From contig JALCMG010000005.1 in the NCBI GenBank assembly GCA_022648325.1, forward strand, positions 1 through 64,000: DNA of 64,000 nucleotides, in the 5' to 3' direction. A program made the position numbers and the translations under genes. Under the pieces are notes generated by a model. The model was not told the origin of the DNA and searched no databases. It saw nothing but the letters and a program-made list of their open reading frames with translations. Shown here in pieces: positions 1 through 8,358 of this stretch (position 1 is its first letter; every line of letters starts with the position of its first letter). Origin of the DNA: Olsenella sp. GTDB taxonomy: Bacteria > Actinomycetota > Coriobacteriia > Coriobacteriales > Atopobiaceae.

Positions 1-51
1 ATTGGGATGGCCATTCGTCGCAAGAAAAAGGAGCGCGCGGCCCGCTCATAG
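1..51 (+). CDS. C-terminal end of a truncated gene
   Basis: The reading frame is open from the first base and ends at TAG 49-51. The 16 visible residues finish in a basic tail (RRKKKERAARS). Such tails often follow the last helix of a membrane protein, but nothing here identifies the family. A strong hairpin starts 38 bases downstream, which fits the end of a transcription unit. Confidence 0.4.
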   Translation: MGMAIRRKKKERAARS

Positions 52-88
52 GCGTGACGCCCGAGAGCTCCCTTTCGACAGCATTACC

Positions 89-137
89 AAGCAACTCGCC
101 CTCCGGCGTCTTCCAGGCACCGGGGGGCGAGTTGCTT
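89..137. terminator. 18-bp hairpin between convergent genes
   Basis: Arms 89-106 and 120-137 pair over 18 bp with a single G-U, closing a 13-nt loop. There is no T-run on either side. It sits between the truncated + gene and the PAP2 gene on the minus strand, so a bidirectional terminator is likely. Confidence 0.6.
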
Positions 138-171
138 GCAGGTAGCGTGAACGAAAGGCCTTGTTCCCGCG

Positions 172-849
172 TCATTCATCCGCGTCGCATTCATCATCCA
201 TGAGCAAAGGCACAACGAGCTTGGTGTAGAGCGCGAGCCAGATGAGAGACACGCAGAAGCCGGCAAGCACGTCAGAAGCGTAGTGGACTCCCAGGTAGAT
301 GCGGCTTATGCCGATAAGGACAATTACCAGGCCAAAACCAATCACGCAGAGCCAGCGCACAAAGCGATCGCGTTCGTAGTGCCACACCATCCACGCGAGA
401 AGCCCGTAGAACGCCATAGCCACCATGGAGTGCCCAGAGGGGAAGCTGTAGCCCGTCTCGGCTATGAGGCGAAAGCCTTCCGGCCTGGGCCTCTGAACAA
501 GCTGCTTGAGCAACACGTTGAGCGCCACGGCGCATACCAAGTTAACAGCTGCGCAGACGCCTGGCCTGCGTCCCGGTGCAAACGCTTCCACGGCCAACAG
601 CATGACGAGAAGAACTACAGGCTGTGCGAGCTCAGAGATCGACTCCATGTACGGTGTGAGCCACGGCTGGCGGAGTGTCTGAACAAAGAGCAGGTAGGTA
701 CCAGAGTCAAGTTTGGTGAGCTCGCCCTTGCCGAGTTCCTCCAGAAGCCATATGAACACGAACGCAGCCGCTGCCGCAAGGACGAGACGAAGGTTTTCTC
801 GCACCAAGCTTCGAAAAGCATGGCTCTTCCTTGCCAGATGGTCGGCCAT
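172..849 (-). CDS. PAP2-family membrane phosphatase
   Basis: This is a 225-residue integral membrane phosphatase of the type 2 phosphatidic acid phosphatase superfamily. These act on lipid phosphates such as phosphatidate or undecaprenyl pyrophosphate. All three signature blocks are present in order: KQLVQRPRP (about 115-123), PSGH (about 137-140) and SRIYLGVHYASD (about 182-193). Five or six hydrophobic segments surround them. I chose the ATG at 849 because GGAAGGA lies just upstream; a longer in-frame start at 915 lacks this and would add an unconserved leader. It is a monocistronic minus-strand gene 121 bases downstream of trxA. The exact substrate cannot be read from sequence; undecaprenyl-PP recycling is a guess. 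Confidence 0.85.
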   Translation of the reverse strand: MADHLARKSHAFRSLVRENLRLVLAAAAAFVFIWLLEELGKGELTKLDSGTYLLFVQTLRQPWLTPYMESISELAQPVVLLVMLLAVEAFAPGRRPGVCAAVNLVCAVALNVLLKQLVQRPRPEGFRLIAETGYSFPSGHSMVAMAFYGLLAWMVWHYERDRFVRWLCVIGFGLVIVLIGISRIYLGVHYASDVLAGFCVSLIWLALYTKLVVPLLMDDECDADE

Positions 850-970
850 GCGGGGTCCTTCCCACGAGAGCAAATAAGAAGGGCAGACGCCGGATAGGCG
901 CCTGCCCAGCAACACACAAGCTTAAATCCTTTGGCCTGGTGCTACGCGCCACCGCGTCACGCGCCAACCC

Positions 971-1291
971 TTACAGGTAGGCCTCGAGCTCCTTCTTGAG
1001 CTCTGCCTTGGGCATGTTGCCCACCATGGTGTGGACGGGCTTGCCGTTCTTAAAGAGGATGAGCGTGGGGATGGAGACGATGCGGAACCTGGTGGCAAGG
1101 TCAGCCTCTTCGTCCACGTTGCACTTGTAGACGTCGAGCTTGTCGCTCAGCTCGCCAGAGATCTCCTCGACAACGGGGCCAAGGGCACGGCAGGGGCCGC
1201 ACCAGGAAGCCCAGAAGTCAACGAGGACGGGCTTCGCGGAGCCGGATACGATGGAATCGAACTTGTCGGTGGTGATAGGGGTTGTAGCCAT
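971..1291 (-). CDS. trxA: thioredoxin
   Basis: This 106-residue cytoplasmic disulfide reductase has the normal length of a single-domain thioredoxin. The WCGPC active site is at residues 30-34, preceded by VLVDFWAS, and the cis-proline loop SIPTLILFKNG is present. GGGAGG stands just before the ATG. It is divergent from the gene at 1451 across 159 bases that should carry both promoters. It would keep protein thiols reduced and supply electrons to ribonucleotide reductase and peroxidases; no thioredoxin reductase is in this window. Confidence 0.95.
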   Translation of the reverse strand: MATTPITTDKFDSIVSGSAKPVLVDFWASWCGPCRALGPVVEEISGELSDKLDVYKCNVDEEADLATRFRIVSIPTLILFKNGKPVHTMVGNMPKAELKKELEAYL

Positions 1292-1450
1292 GTCTGCCTC
1301 CCAGTGGATGCGGACGCCGTCGCCCGCGATTTGGTGTCGTGACGGCTTATACCCGATTTACACTGGGTGTGACATGGGGCGCAAAATGCTATCTCCATTA
1401 CCACATGTGAACGGTCGACGGCTCTGGCGAGCGGTACAACGGAGGGCGTA

Positions 1451-2008
1451 ATGGCAACCGAACGTGACAGGCGCCGCGAGGCATACGTGGGGAAGGCCCG
1501 GGCAGAGCTATCGGGCCTGGCCGTGCGCGGCGTGCGCATGGGAGGCAATGCCTTCTCGGCAGTGGCTCTCGCCAAGGGCGACCTCACGCCGGAGGAGCGC
1601 AATGGTGCCGAGCTTTTCTCTGGTCCAGATGGCGTGGCGCTGAGAAAGTCACTTGCCAAATTAGGCTACGAGCCAGAGGACTGGTGCACACTCTGCCTGC
1701 CGGCACCGGGTGCCCCTGACGCACTGGCTGCCCCACTTGTTAGAGAGACGTTGGCGGCGCTCGACCCCTCGACACTCGTGTGCTGCGACGATGCCGCGGC
1801 TCAGGCGGTGCGCGACGCCTTCGCAGACGACCTCGCCGCCATCCAGAGCTTCCCAGAGGCAATGCTCGAGCCGGGCTATGTGGTCTACGTGCGCGGGGTT
1901 CGCGTGCTCGCGCTGGGCGGCTTCGCGAACGCCCTGGGCGACCAGCACCAAAAGCAGGTCATGTGGGCGCGGCTCAAGGAGCTGCCGCCACTGGGCGAGC
2001 CATTCTAG
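1451..2008 (+). CDS. UDG-fold-like protein of unknown function
   Basis: A 185-residue soluble protein I cannot assign firmly. Its layout recalls small uracil-DNA glycosylase-like proteins. A glycine segment (FSGPDGVALRKSLAKLGY, about 55-72) sits where family 4 UDGs have G-x-L-L-x-x-x-L. A strand (WCTLCLPAP) follows where those enzymes have TN-x-V-K-C-R-P. Then comes a helix and a hydrophobic strand (PSTLVCCDDAAAQAV) resembling the P-x-x-I-V-A-L-G element. The iron-sulfur cysteine pattern and usual catalytic residues are not evident, so if related it is degenerate or repurposed. A purine-rich ribosome site precedes ATG. It ends 66 bases before pgi and could be cotranscribed with it. Confidence 0.55.
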   Translation: MATERDRRREAYVGKARAELSGLAVRGVRMGGNAFSAVALAKGDLTPEERNGAELFSGPDGVALRKSLAKLGYEPEDWCTLCLPAPGAPDALAAPLVRETLAALDPSTLVCCDDAAAQAVRDAFADDLAAIQSFPEAMLEPGYVVYVRGVRVLALGGFANALGDQHQKQVMWARLKELPPLGEPF

Positions 2009-2074
2009 CGTTTTCTTACCACCAGACGCGGTATCCTTAAGACGTATGTTGTCCCTTGCGACAAGGAGCATGCC

Positions 2075-3769
2075 ATGCCAAACATTCCCGCACCAATCGA
2101 CGCTACAAAGACCTCTGCCTGGAAAGCGCTCCAGGACCACCACGACAAGCTGGTTGCAGATGGCATTAGCCTCAAGGATTGGTTTGCCAAAGATGCAGAC
2201 CGTGTGGACAAGTTCTCCTATGACCTCAACGACCTGCACTTCGACCTTTCCAAGAACCTTGTGACCGAGGAGACCATCAAGCTTCTGTGCGACCTCGCCC
2301 GCGAGGTGGGCGTTGAGGACCGCCGTGCAGCCATGTTCGAGGGCGTCCACATCAACACCACCGAGGACCGTGCCGTGCTTCATACCGCGCTGCGTCGTCC
2401 CGCTGCGGACGCGGGTAAGCTCGTGGTCGATGGGCAGGACTGTGTGGCAGACGTCCACGAGGTTCTCGACCGCATGTACTCCTTTGCCGAGTGCGTGCGC
2501 TCCGGCGAGTGGAGGGGCGTTACCGGCAAGGCCATCAAGAACGTGGTCTCCATTGGCATTGGTGGCTCTGACCTTGGCCCGGTCATGGTGTACGAGGCCC
2601 TCAAGCCCTACGCGGACGCAGGCATTGGCGTGCGCTACGTCTCCAACATCGACCCCAATGACATGGCTGAGAAGGTCAAGGGCCTTGACCCCGAGACCAC
2701 GCTGGTCGTTGTTGTCTCTAAGACGTTTACCACGCTCGAGACCATGACCAATGCGCGCGAGGCGAAGGCGTGGCTGCTCAACGGCCTTAAGGCTTCCGGT
2801 GCCATCGGCGGCTCCGACGCCTCTGTGGCCGAGGCCGTGAAGCACCATTTTGTGGCCGTCTCCACCAACCTCAAGCTCGTCGAGGATTTTGGCATCGATC
2901 CGCAGAACGCCTTTGGCTTCTGGAGCTGGGTGGGCGGCCGTTACTCCGTTGATTCTGCGGTTGGCCTCTCGCTTATCATTGCCTTTGGCCCCAAGGTCTT
3001 CGAGGAGTTTCTCGCCGGGTTCCACGACGTAGACCGTTACTTCTGCGAGACCCCGCTCGAGAAGAACGTTGTGGCGCTCATGGGCCTCATCAACGTGTGG
3101 TACTCGAACTTCTTTGGTGCCGAGAGCCACGCGGTACTTCCCTACAACCAGTACCTCCACCGTTTCCCCGCGTACCTGCAGCAGCTTACGATGGAGTCCA
3201 ACGGCAAGTCCACGCGTTGGGACGGTACACCGGTTACAACCACCACGGGAGAGATTTTCTGGGGCGAGGCCGGCACCAATGGCCAGCACTCGTTCTACCA
3301 GCTCATTCACCAGGGCACGCACCTCATCCCCGCAGACTTTATCGCCTTTGCCAACACGCCTAATCCTGCCAAGGATGGCGAGCAGGACGTGCACGAGCTG
3401 TTCCTCTCCAACTTCCTCGCACAGACCAAGGCACTTGCTTTTGGCAAGACCGCAGACGAGGTTCGCGCAGAGGGCACGGCCGAGTGGATGGTTCCGGCCC
3501 GCTGCTTCCCAGGCAACCGCCCGACCACATCCATCTTTGGCATCAAGCTTGACGCGCATGCGCTGGGCGAGCTGATTGCGCTCTACGAGCACATCGTCTT
3601 TGTCGAGGGAACGGTGTGGGGTCTCGACTCCTTCGACCAGTGGGGCGTCGAGCTTGGCAAGCAGCTTGCCAAGCAGATTACTCCCGCGTTCCACGATGAC
3701 GAGGCGCTGGCCAAGCAGGACGCATCGACCAAGGCACTCATCGAGTTTTATCGCGCGCACAGGGAGTAG
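2075..3769 (+). CDS. pgi: glucose-6-phosphate isomerase
   Basis: Interconverts glucose-6-phosphate and fructose-6-phosphate in the cytoplasm. The 564-residue length matches the long (E. coli-like, about 550) isomerase class. Recognisable blocks are [18 protein letters not shown], the phosphate loop [12 protein letters not shown], the family signature [19 protein letters not shown], and [18 protein letters not shown] with the catalytic Glu and His. AAGGAG lies seven bases before ATG. A hairpin terminator follows at 3788. Functionally it connects the glycogen and beta-glucoside genes elsewhere in the window to glycolysis. Confidence 0.96.
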   Translation: MPNIPAPIDATKTSAWKALQDHHDKLVADGISLKDWFAKDADRVDKFSYDLNDLHFDLSKNLVTEETIKLLCDLAREVGVEDRRAAMFEGVHINTTEDRAVLHTALRRPAADAGKLVVDGQDCVADVHEVLDRMYSFAECVRSGEWRGVTGKAIKNVVSIGIGGSDLGPVMVYEALKPYADAGIGVRYVSNIDPNDMAEKVKGLDPETTLVVVVSKTFTTLETMTNAREAKAWLLNGLKASGAIGGSDASVAEAVKHHFVAVSTNLKLVEDFGIDPQNAFGFWSWVGGRYSVDSAVGLSLIIAFGPKVFEEFLAGFHDVDRYFCETPLEKNVVALMGLINVWYSNFFGAESHAVLPYNQYLHRFPAYLQQLTMESNGKSTRWDGTPVTTTTGEIFWGEAGTNGQHSFYQLIHQGTHLIPADFIAFANTPNPAKDGEQDVHELFLSNFLAQTKALAFGKTADEVRAEGTAEWMVPARCFPGNRPTTSIFGIKLDAHALGELIALYEHIVFVEGTVWGLDSFDQWGVELGKQLAKQITPAFHDDEALAKQDASTKALIEFYRAHRE

Positions 3770-3787
3770 GGAAGGCACCGTTCTGCG

Positions 3788-3816
3788 CCCTCCGGCGACG
3801 ATTTGTCGCCGGAGGG
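3788..3816 (+). terminator. terminator of pgi
   Basis: Perfect 12-bp arms (CCCTCCGGCGAC at 3788-3799 and its complement at 3805-3816) enclose a 5-nt loop and are followed by TGCTGTTT. The site separates pgi from the convergent rSAM gene. The next 140 bases to 3960 show nothing else clear. Confidence 0.75.
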
Positions 3817-3959
3817 TGCTGTTTGGCGACAATTGCACTCAAAACCCCAGCTCCGGCAACACATTGCAAATTAGGCACCCGTTCGGACTTCTCCGGACGG
3901 GTGCCGCTTTACGTGCATACTGGGGAAACATGGCCGTGCAACCGCACCGCTGCTCCGCC

Positions 3960-4805
3960 CTAGCAGTTGCCCACGTGGACGTGAGGTAGGTACTCTCGCG
4001 CAACGTCTGCCAGGCGAATCACGGTTGGCACAGGAGTGGGCTGAGCGTCTGCCATGTGCCATTGCGGGAAGAAGCGCGTGATGTGCAATACGATATTCTC
4101 GCTAACGCTGGCAAGCCACGCGGCCTCCTCGCGCATTGCGGCCTCAGAGTCGCTCACGCCGGGCACCACGAGGGTGGTCACTTCAAGATGGCACGTCTCG
4201 CTTGTCCCAAGCACCTCTATGGTGTGCCTGACGTCCTCAAAGCTGCCGCCCAGGTTGCGGTACCCATCTGCCGAGAAGCACTTGAGGTCTATGTTCGCGG
4301 CGTCAAGAAGCGGCGCGAGGGCATCAATCACGTTGGCGCAGGCACAACCGTTGGAGACCAATACGTTGGCGAGGCTGGCCTTGCGTGCCAGCACCGAGCA
4401 GTCTTGTACGTACTCCCAGCCCACCAGTGGCTCGTTGTACGTGTGTGCAATCCCGATGACCGCCGGATCGCGCTCGGCGCACACGAGCGCCAGGTCAACA
4501 AGCTCCTGCGGCAAAATCTCACGCCAGGGGACGCCGGTTGCGCCCTCCTGCGATATCTCGAAATTTTGGCAGAAGGGGCAGCGCATGTTGCATCCGTAGC
4601 TCCCCACCGAGAGCACCCGTGCGCCGGGATGCCACTCTGCCAGGGGCTTCTTCTCCACGGGGTCTATTGCCACAGAGGTAAGCCTGCCATAGTTGCCTGC
4701 AACTACGTGGCCATCCTGGCAGGTGCGTGCACGGCAAAAGCCCGTAGCGCCTTCGGTGATTACGCAGTGGCGCCAGCAGACGTCGCATGTTGCGCTGCGG
4801 CTCAC
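3960..4805 (-). CDS. AmmeMemoRadiSam system radical SAM enzyme
   Basis: This 281-residue radical SAM protein carries the cluster motif C72-x3-C76-x2-C79 (CNMRCPFCQN). Upstream are four N-terminal cysteines (C7, C10, C14, C24) typical of the pyruvate formate-lyase-activating-like AmmeMemoRadiSam branch. It starts with GTG, and that GTGA overlaps the stop of the upstream gene by four bases, so the two are translationally coupled. The partner encodes the other two components, fused. The biochemical reaction of this conserved trio is still unclear to me; a radical-based modification is inferred from the cluster motif. The order on the transcript is dioxygenase-AMMECR1, then rSAM. Confidence 0.88.
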   Translation of the reverse strand: MSRSATCDVCWRHCVITEGATGFCRARTCQDGHVVAGNYGRLTSVAIDPVEKKPLAEWHPGARVLSVGSYGCNMRCPFCQNFEISQEGATGVPWREILPQELVDLALVCAERDPAVIGIAHTYNEPLVGWEYVQDCSVLARKASLANVLVSNGCACANVIDALAPLLDAANIDLKCFSADGYRNLGGSFEDVRHTIEVLGTSETCHLEVTTLVVPGVSDSEAAMREEAAWLASVSENIVLHITRFFPQWHMADAQPTPVPTVIRLADVAREYLPHVHVGNC

Positions 4806-6205
4806 GTGTGCCTCACAACCTCAAAGCGCTCGAGCATGCAGTTGTCGCGCCGAAGGTCGATGTGCCCCTTGGTTGCGGCGATTCGCAGCTGCTCAGATAC
4901 GGTATCAACCCCGTCGAGGTCGGGGAGGAGAAGGCCGCGCCTCCCGTCTGCACAACTCACAATCACGCCGTAGCGCTTTGGGTCAAGCTGGTCTGCCGAG
5001 TCTACCGGCTCGGGCTCTCCCAGCACGTCCACGTCGTAGACAAGCTCGCCCAGCTCGTCTTCCGTTACTGGCGGGAAGCGCGGGTCGTGCCTCCCGGCAG
5101 AGATGGCGTTGGCGCAGATCTCCTCTGCGAGGTTGGACTGCACCGGTGCGATGGTGCCAATGCATCCGCGCAGCTCCCCGTCCTGCTTAAGCGAGACAAA
5201 CGCTCCCGCGCGTGTCGAGAGCAGCTCTGCGGGTAGCCCCGGTACCTCATCCGGCGTGATGCGCCTCCGATCGCGCACGTACGTCTCCAGCGAGAGGCGC
5301 GCGAGCGAGACATACGGGTCTTCCGCTGCCTTGCGACGGGCAAGGTCGGCTTTGTGGAAGGCCTCGTATTGGTCGAGAAGCGCACGACTCTCGTCTTTGC
5401 CCTCCTCGCCCACTGGCGTAAAGGCGGCAACGCCGTACCCCACGCCAAAGGGGCCCTCGTAGGAGAGAAGCTCCGGCTTGATGGCGGTACGGTCAAGCGC
5501 GCCCGCCATAATCTGGAAGCTGCGCAGGCCACATTCGGCGGCACGCTCGGCAAAGCCCCGGTCCATCGTGAGCAGGGGGAGCAAATCGCCCGTCGAGAAG
5601 GCATGCGTGACTATCTCGTCGAACTTTGGTCCCTCTGGGGCAAAGCCATATGGGCCGCTCTCCAGCAGCTTGTGCGAAAGGTCACCGGATGCCACGTAGA
5701 CCACGCGCCTGCCAAGCTCATGGGCGACGCGCTGCACCAGCATGCCCATGCGGTAGTGGTCCGTCGGGGAAAGCCCCGAGATTCCCATGCGCACAACCTG
5801 GAAGTCCTTGGTGTGGCGCTGGATAAAGTGCAATGGAATCATGATGCCGTGGTCAAGCGTGGGGTCTCGCTCGCCCTCGCAGCCAGCCGAGAGACCCTCC
5901 TGCCTGCAGGCGCCAGCTAGGGCGCGAACGAAATCCTGGTCGTAGACGGCCTCGTAACGTGCCTGTGGCGCCCCAAACATGGAGAAGCCACCCTGCGCCC
6001 CACGACCAGGGGATATGTGGATGTAGTCCGCATACATGACGGAGTGCGGGCTAGAAATAACCACGGTGTCCGGCGCAAGCTCGGCAACACGGCGGCCCAC
6101 CTCGTCGTACGCGGCGATGGTGGCGGATATCTTATCCTTGCCAGAACCCACCCCAGGGATGATGAGCGGCGGGTGCGGAACGGCAAATGCAGCAACGATA
6201 CTCAT
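4802..6205 (-). CDS. LigB-like/AMMECR1 fusion protein (AmmeMemoRadiSam)
   Basis: This 467-residue protein joins two components of the AmmeMemoRadiSam system. Residues 1 to about 270 form a class III extradiol dioxygenase-like (LigB/Memo) domain, seen in AVPHPPLIIPGVG near the N-terminus, SSPHSVMYADY, and a conserved YVASGDLSHKL block. Residues about 295-467 are an AMMECR1 domain, with AFVSLKQDGELRGCIGTI, the ISAGRHDPRFPPV segment and a C-terminal GLLLPDLDGVDTVSEQL. AAGGAGG precedes the ATG, and the following gene overlaps by four bases. The LigB-like part keeps potential metal-binding histidines, but whether it has dioxygenase activity is unknown. The fusion supports physical association of the two parts with the downstream rSAM enzyme. 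Confidence 0.87.
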   Translation of the reverse strand: MSIVAAFAVPHPPLIIPGVGSGKDKISATIAAYDEVGRRVAELAPDTVVISSPHSVMYADYIHISPGRGAQGGFSMFGAPQARYEAVYDQDFVRALAGACRQEGLSAGCEGERDPTLDHGIMIPLHFIQRHTKDFQVVRMGISGLSPTDHYRMGMLVQRVAHELGRRVVYVASGDLSHKLLESGPYGFAPEGPKFDEIVTHAFSTGDLLPLLTMDRGFAERAAECGLRSFQIMAGALDRTAIKPELLSYEGPFGVGYGVAAFTPVGEEGKDESRALLDQYEAFHKADLARRKAAEDPYVSLARLSLETYVRDRRRITPDEVPGLPAELLSTRAGAFVSLKQDGELRGCIGTIAPVQSNLAEEICANAISAGRHDPRFPPVTEDELGELVYDVDVLGEPEPVDSADQLDPKRYGVIVSCADGRRGLLLPDLDGVDTVSEQLRIAATKGHIDLRRDNCMLERFEVVRHT

Positions 6206-6327
6206 GGCAGAGACCTCCTTGGTTCACTACCAGAATCAATACCCGTTGCAGCGGGTTATACATTCCGTTTTCGGCGTCCGGGTATGGGATGGCGCCACGC
6301 GTTACCGGACGCATGGTCGCTTTGACC

Positions 6328-6921
6328 CTAGTGCTTGCCCTTCTTGGGCTCGTGATCGAGGAAGAAACGAACGAGTGCCTGGTAGCGACCCTCTCTCATG
6401 GGCGCGCGTGGAATGTACACGCAGCGCTTGTCACCAAAGTCGGCAACAGTGGCCTCGTCGCTTGAGCGGGAATGCTTAAGCTCGGAGAGGGGGTATACGG
6501 CCACGCGGTCATCGGGCCCCTCATCGACAACCTTGTCCTCGGTCACCACGATGTGATGGCGGTTATTCTCGCCAACCAGACCCAGGGTGCTCTTGCGCGC
6601 GAGGAAGGTGACAAAGCGACTCCAGCTCGTGGTGATGGAGGACGCAATAACGGCAATGACCAGCAGGATTATGTCGAGCACGATGTTGTCGCGCATGGTC
6701 ACGAGGACAAGGATGAGCAGGGCAAGCGAGAGAATCGCCGCTCCGTTGAAGATGTCCTTCATGCGGTCGGGGCCATAGAGGTTGGCGGCGCGGGCCAGCT
6801 CGTACTCGTTCATCTCATAGGTGAGAGAGAAGAGCGGCTTGCCGTACCTCTCGTCTAGCTTTGACTGGCGAACTGCCTCCTCGTTCGCCTTGCGAGCCTT
6901 TGCGCTGGGCTTCTTAGCCAT
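6328..6921 (-). CDS. two-helix membrane protein, unknown function
   Basis: A 197-residue protein with a basic N-terminus (MAKKPSAKARKANEE). Two adjacent hydrophobic stretches follow at about residues 58-78 and 80-100. The soluble C-terminal half ends in a Lys-rich tail (DHEPKKGKH). The arrangement resembles YcxB-like proteins, in which a C-terminal PH-like domain follows a short helical hairpin, but I cannot confirm that. The start at 6921 is preceded by AGGAGG; longer upstream frames lack any such site. It lies 122 bases upstream of the AmmeMemoRadiSam genes on the same strand. Confidence 0.6.
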   Translation of the reverse strand: MAKKPSAKARKANEEAVRQSKLDERYGKPLFSLTYEMNEYELARAANLYGPDRMKDIFNGAAILSLALLILVLVTMRDNIVLDIILLVIAVIASSITTSWSRFVTFLARKSTLGLVGENNRHHIVVTEDKVVDEGPDDRVAVYPLSELKHSRSSDEATVADFGDKRCVYIPRAPMREGRYQALVRFFLDHEPKKGKH

Positions 6922-7283
6922 AGGTCCTCCTTGTTGCCATACATACGTGCAGCATGGTAGCGCATCGAAAGGCGTAAGGCGGGCACCGCAGCATGAAATG
7001 CTGACCACCGAGGTTGTGGGCAATTTGTCTGCCGCGTGTGCTTCTCCGATGAATTGAACCGTTCGCGCCTGCGGCGTGGCTGAGGCTTGCGGGTTGGGGA
7101 ATCATATACATCGAGCAGAGGAGCGCGGCGTGACTGGCAAGAGCCTCGCGCCGCGACCTGCGTGAGCTTTAAACAGCTTGGCAGCTGCCAAAAGTGGGGG
7201 CCTTCGGATCCGATCAATCCGTGGGCCCTCGTCCATTTTCTGTGGTTATGTCCCACCCGAGCGCGGCCATGGCTGGTTTGCTC
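6922..7283. other. 362-base gene-free stretch
   Basis: No supported gene. It should contain the promoter for the minus-strand membrane-protein gene at its left side. One hairpin is visible around 7196-7233, made of GGGCC and CGGAT segments pairing with ATCCG and GGCCC. The paired palindromes begin at 7284. Confidence 0.4.
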
Positions 7284-7354
7284 GTCACACATTCGTACCC
7301 GAATCTGTGACCCACGCAGAACGTCACACATTCGGACCCCGAATGTGTGACGTT
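7284..7354. repeat. paired palindromic intergenic repeat, copy A
   Basis: Two hairpins in tandem. The first, 7284-7311, pairs GTCACA-ATTCG-like arms around TACCC with one mismatch. The second, 7320-7354, has perfect 15-bp arms (AACGTCACACATTCG and its complement) around a 5-nt loop. It starts 56 bases past the stop of the GntR gene. Copies B (12202-12268) and C (61162-61250) share the CACACA-TCG/CGAATGTGTG core and likewise lie just downstream of genes. Confidence 0.75.
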
Positions 7355-7409
7355 GGGGGGGCGGCTCGCGGTTTACCCGAGCAGCGCGGGCCCGTCGAGA
7401 AACCGCACT

Positions 7410-8129
7410 CTACTTCGTTGAGATGGAGTGGAACTCGTAGTCGTGGACGTGCCGCGAGATCGAGTACTCAAAGGGCCTTCCGTCATCGAGGTAGCCAACC
7501 TGCTCGACCTCAAGCAAGGGCTCGCCCTCGGGGACCTTGAGCCGCTTGCGCTCCTCGGCCGTGGGCATCACGGCGCGGATGATGCGGTGCGCGCTGGCAA
7601 TCTTGAGGCCAAGGTCCTTCTCGATGAACGAATAGATCGAGGTCTGCACGTTCCTGAGTTTTAGGTCCGTGATCACGTCGATGGGCATGTAGGTGTACTC
7701 GATTACGCGAGGGCTATCGTTTGCGCACCTCACACGGCACACGTGATAGGTGAAGGAGTCGTCGTCAACATCAAGCGCTTCGGCCACATGGTGCGGCGGG
7801 CGAACGACGGAGAAGTCGTAGACTACGGTTTGCACGGATTCGCCGCGCGCCTGGTGCTCGGCGAGAAAGCCCATCATCTGACCGGAAGTGTCGTTAGTGT
7901 CTGGCGCGGCGGTTGAGGTCTCGACCTTCTTGACGAAAGAGCCGGAGCCGCGCCGGCGGGAGATGAGCCCCTGCGCCTCAAGCTCGCCCAGCGCCTTGTT
8001 GATGGTGATCTTGCTCACGTCGTACTGCTCGCACAGCTTACTTACCGAGGGAAGCTGAGAATATGCCGGGTACGTCCCGTTCTTTATCGCCAGGCGCAGG
8101 TCATCTATGACAATTTGATACTTGAGCAC
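7410..8129 (-). CDS. GntR/HutC-type transcription regulator
   Basis: Sugar-responsive repressor, 239 residues with this start. Residues 1-70 are a GntR winged helix (YQIVIDDLRLAIKNGTY, LPSVSKLCEQYDVSKITINKALGEL, GLISRRRGSGSFV). Residues about 85-235 are a UTRA ligand domain ending in the typical PLLEVEQVGYLDDGRPFEYS. I chose the GTG at 8129 because GAGAGGGG lies 7 bases before it and family members usually begin just before KYQ. The in-frame ATG at 8156 has no ribosome site and overlaps an ACATGT box that may be the operator. The gene is divergent from the GH1/PTS operon, which it most likely controls in response to a phosphorylated beta-glucoside. Confidence 0.85.
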   Translation of the reverse strand: MLKYQIVIDDLRLAIKNGTYPAYSQLPSVSKLCEQYDVSKITINKALGELEAQGLISRRRGSGSFVKKVETSTAAPDTNDTSGQMMGFLAEHQARGESVQTVVYDFSVVRPPHHVAEALDVDDDSFTYHVCRVRCANDSPRVIEYTYMPIDVITDLKLRNVQTSIYSFIEKDLGLKIASAHRIIRAVMPTAEERKRLKVPEGEPLLEVEQVGYLDDGRPFEYSISRHVHDYEFHSISTK

Positions 8130-8152
8130 GTTCTCGCCCCTCTCGGTAATAG

Positions 8153-8304
8153 ACATGTCAACTGTAAACCGAGAACCTGCTCCTAGCAGCACTGGCTACC
8201 GCACACCGCCAAATATCTACCGCTTAAAGCAAACCTGCTTTCAAACTAGACAAAACAGTCATGCAAATATAATCTGACATGTGATGTTAATAACAGGCAC
8301 ATGT
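8153..8304. promoter_or_regulatory. divergent promoter region with three ACATGT boxes
   Basis: A perfect -10 box TATAAT lies at 8268-8273, with TAGACA at 8247-8252 (5 of 6 matches, short 15-nt spacer). The hexamer ACATGT occurs at 8153-8158, 8277-8282 and 8299-8304. Two of these sit just downstream of the -10 box in the GH1 direction and one lies at the regulator's 5' end. This is the pattern expected for a GntR-type operator repressing both directions; the regulator assignment is inferred. Confidence 0.55.
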
Positions 8305-8358
8305 TAGCCTGTCACTCAACATCCGGCCAAAGCCGGAAGGGAAGGGGGTAAGCAAGCG

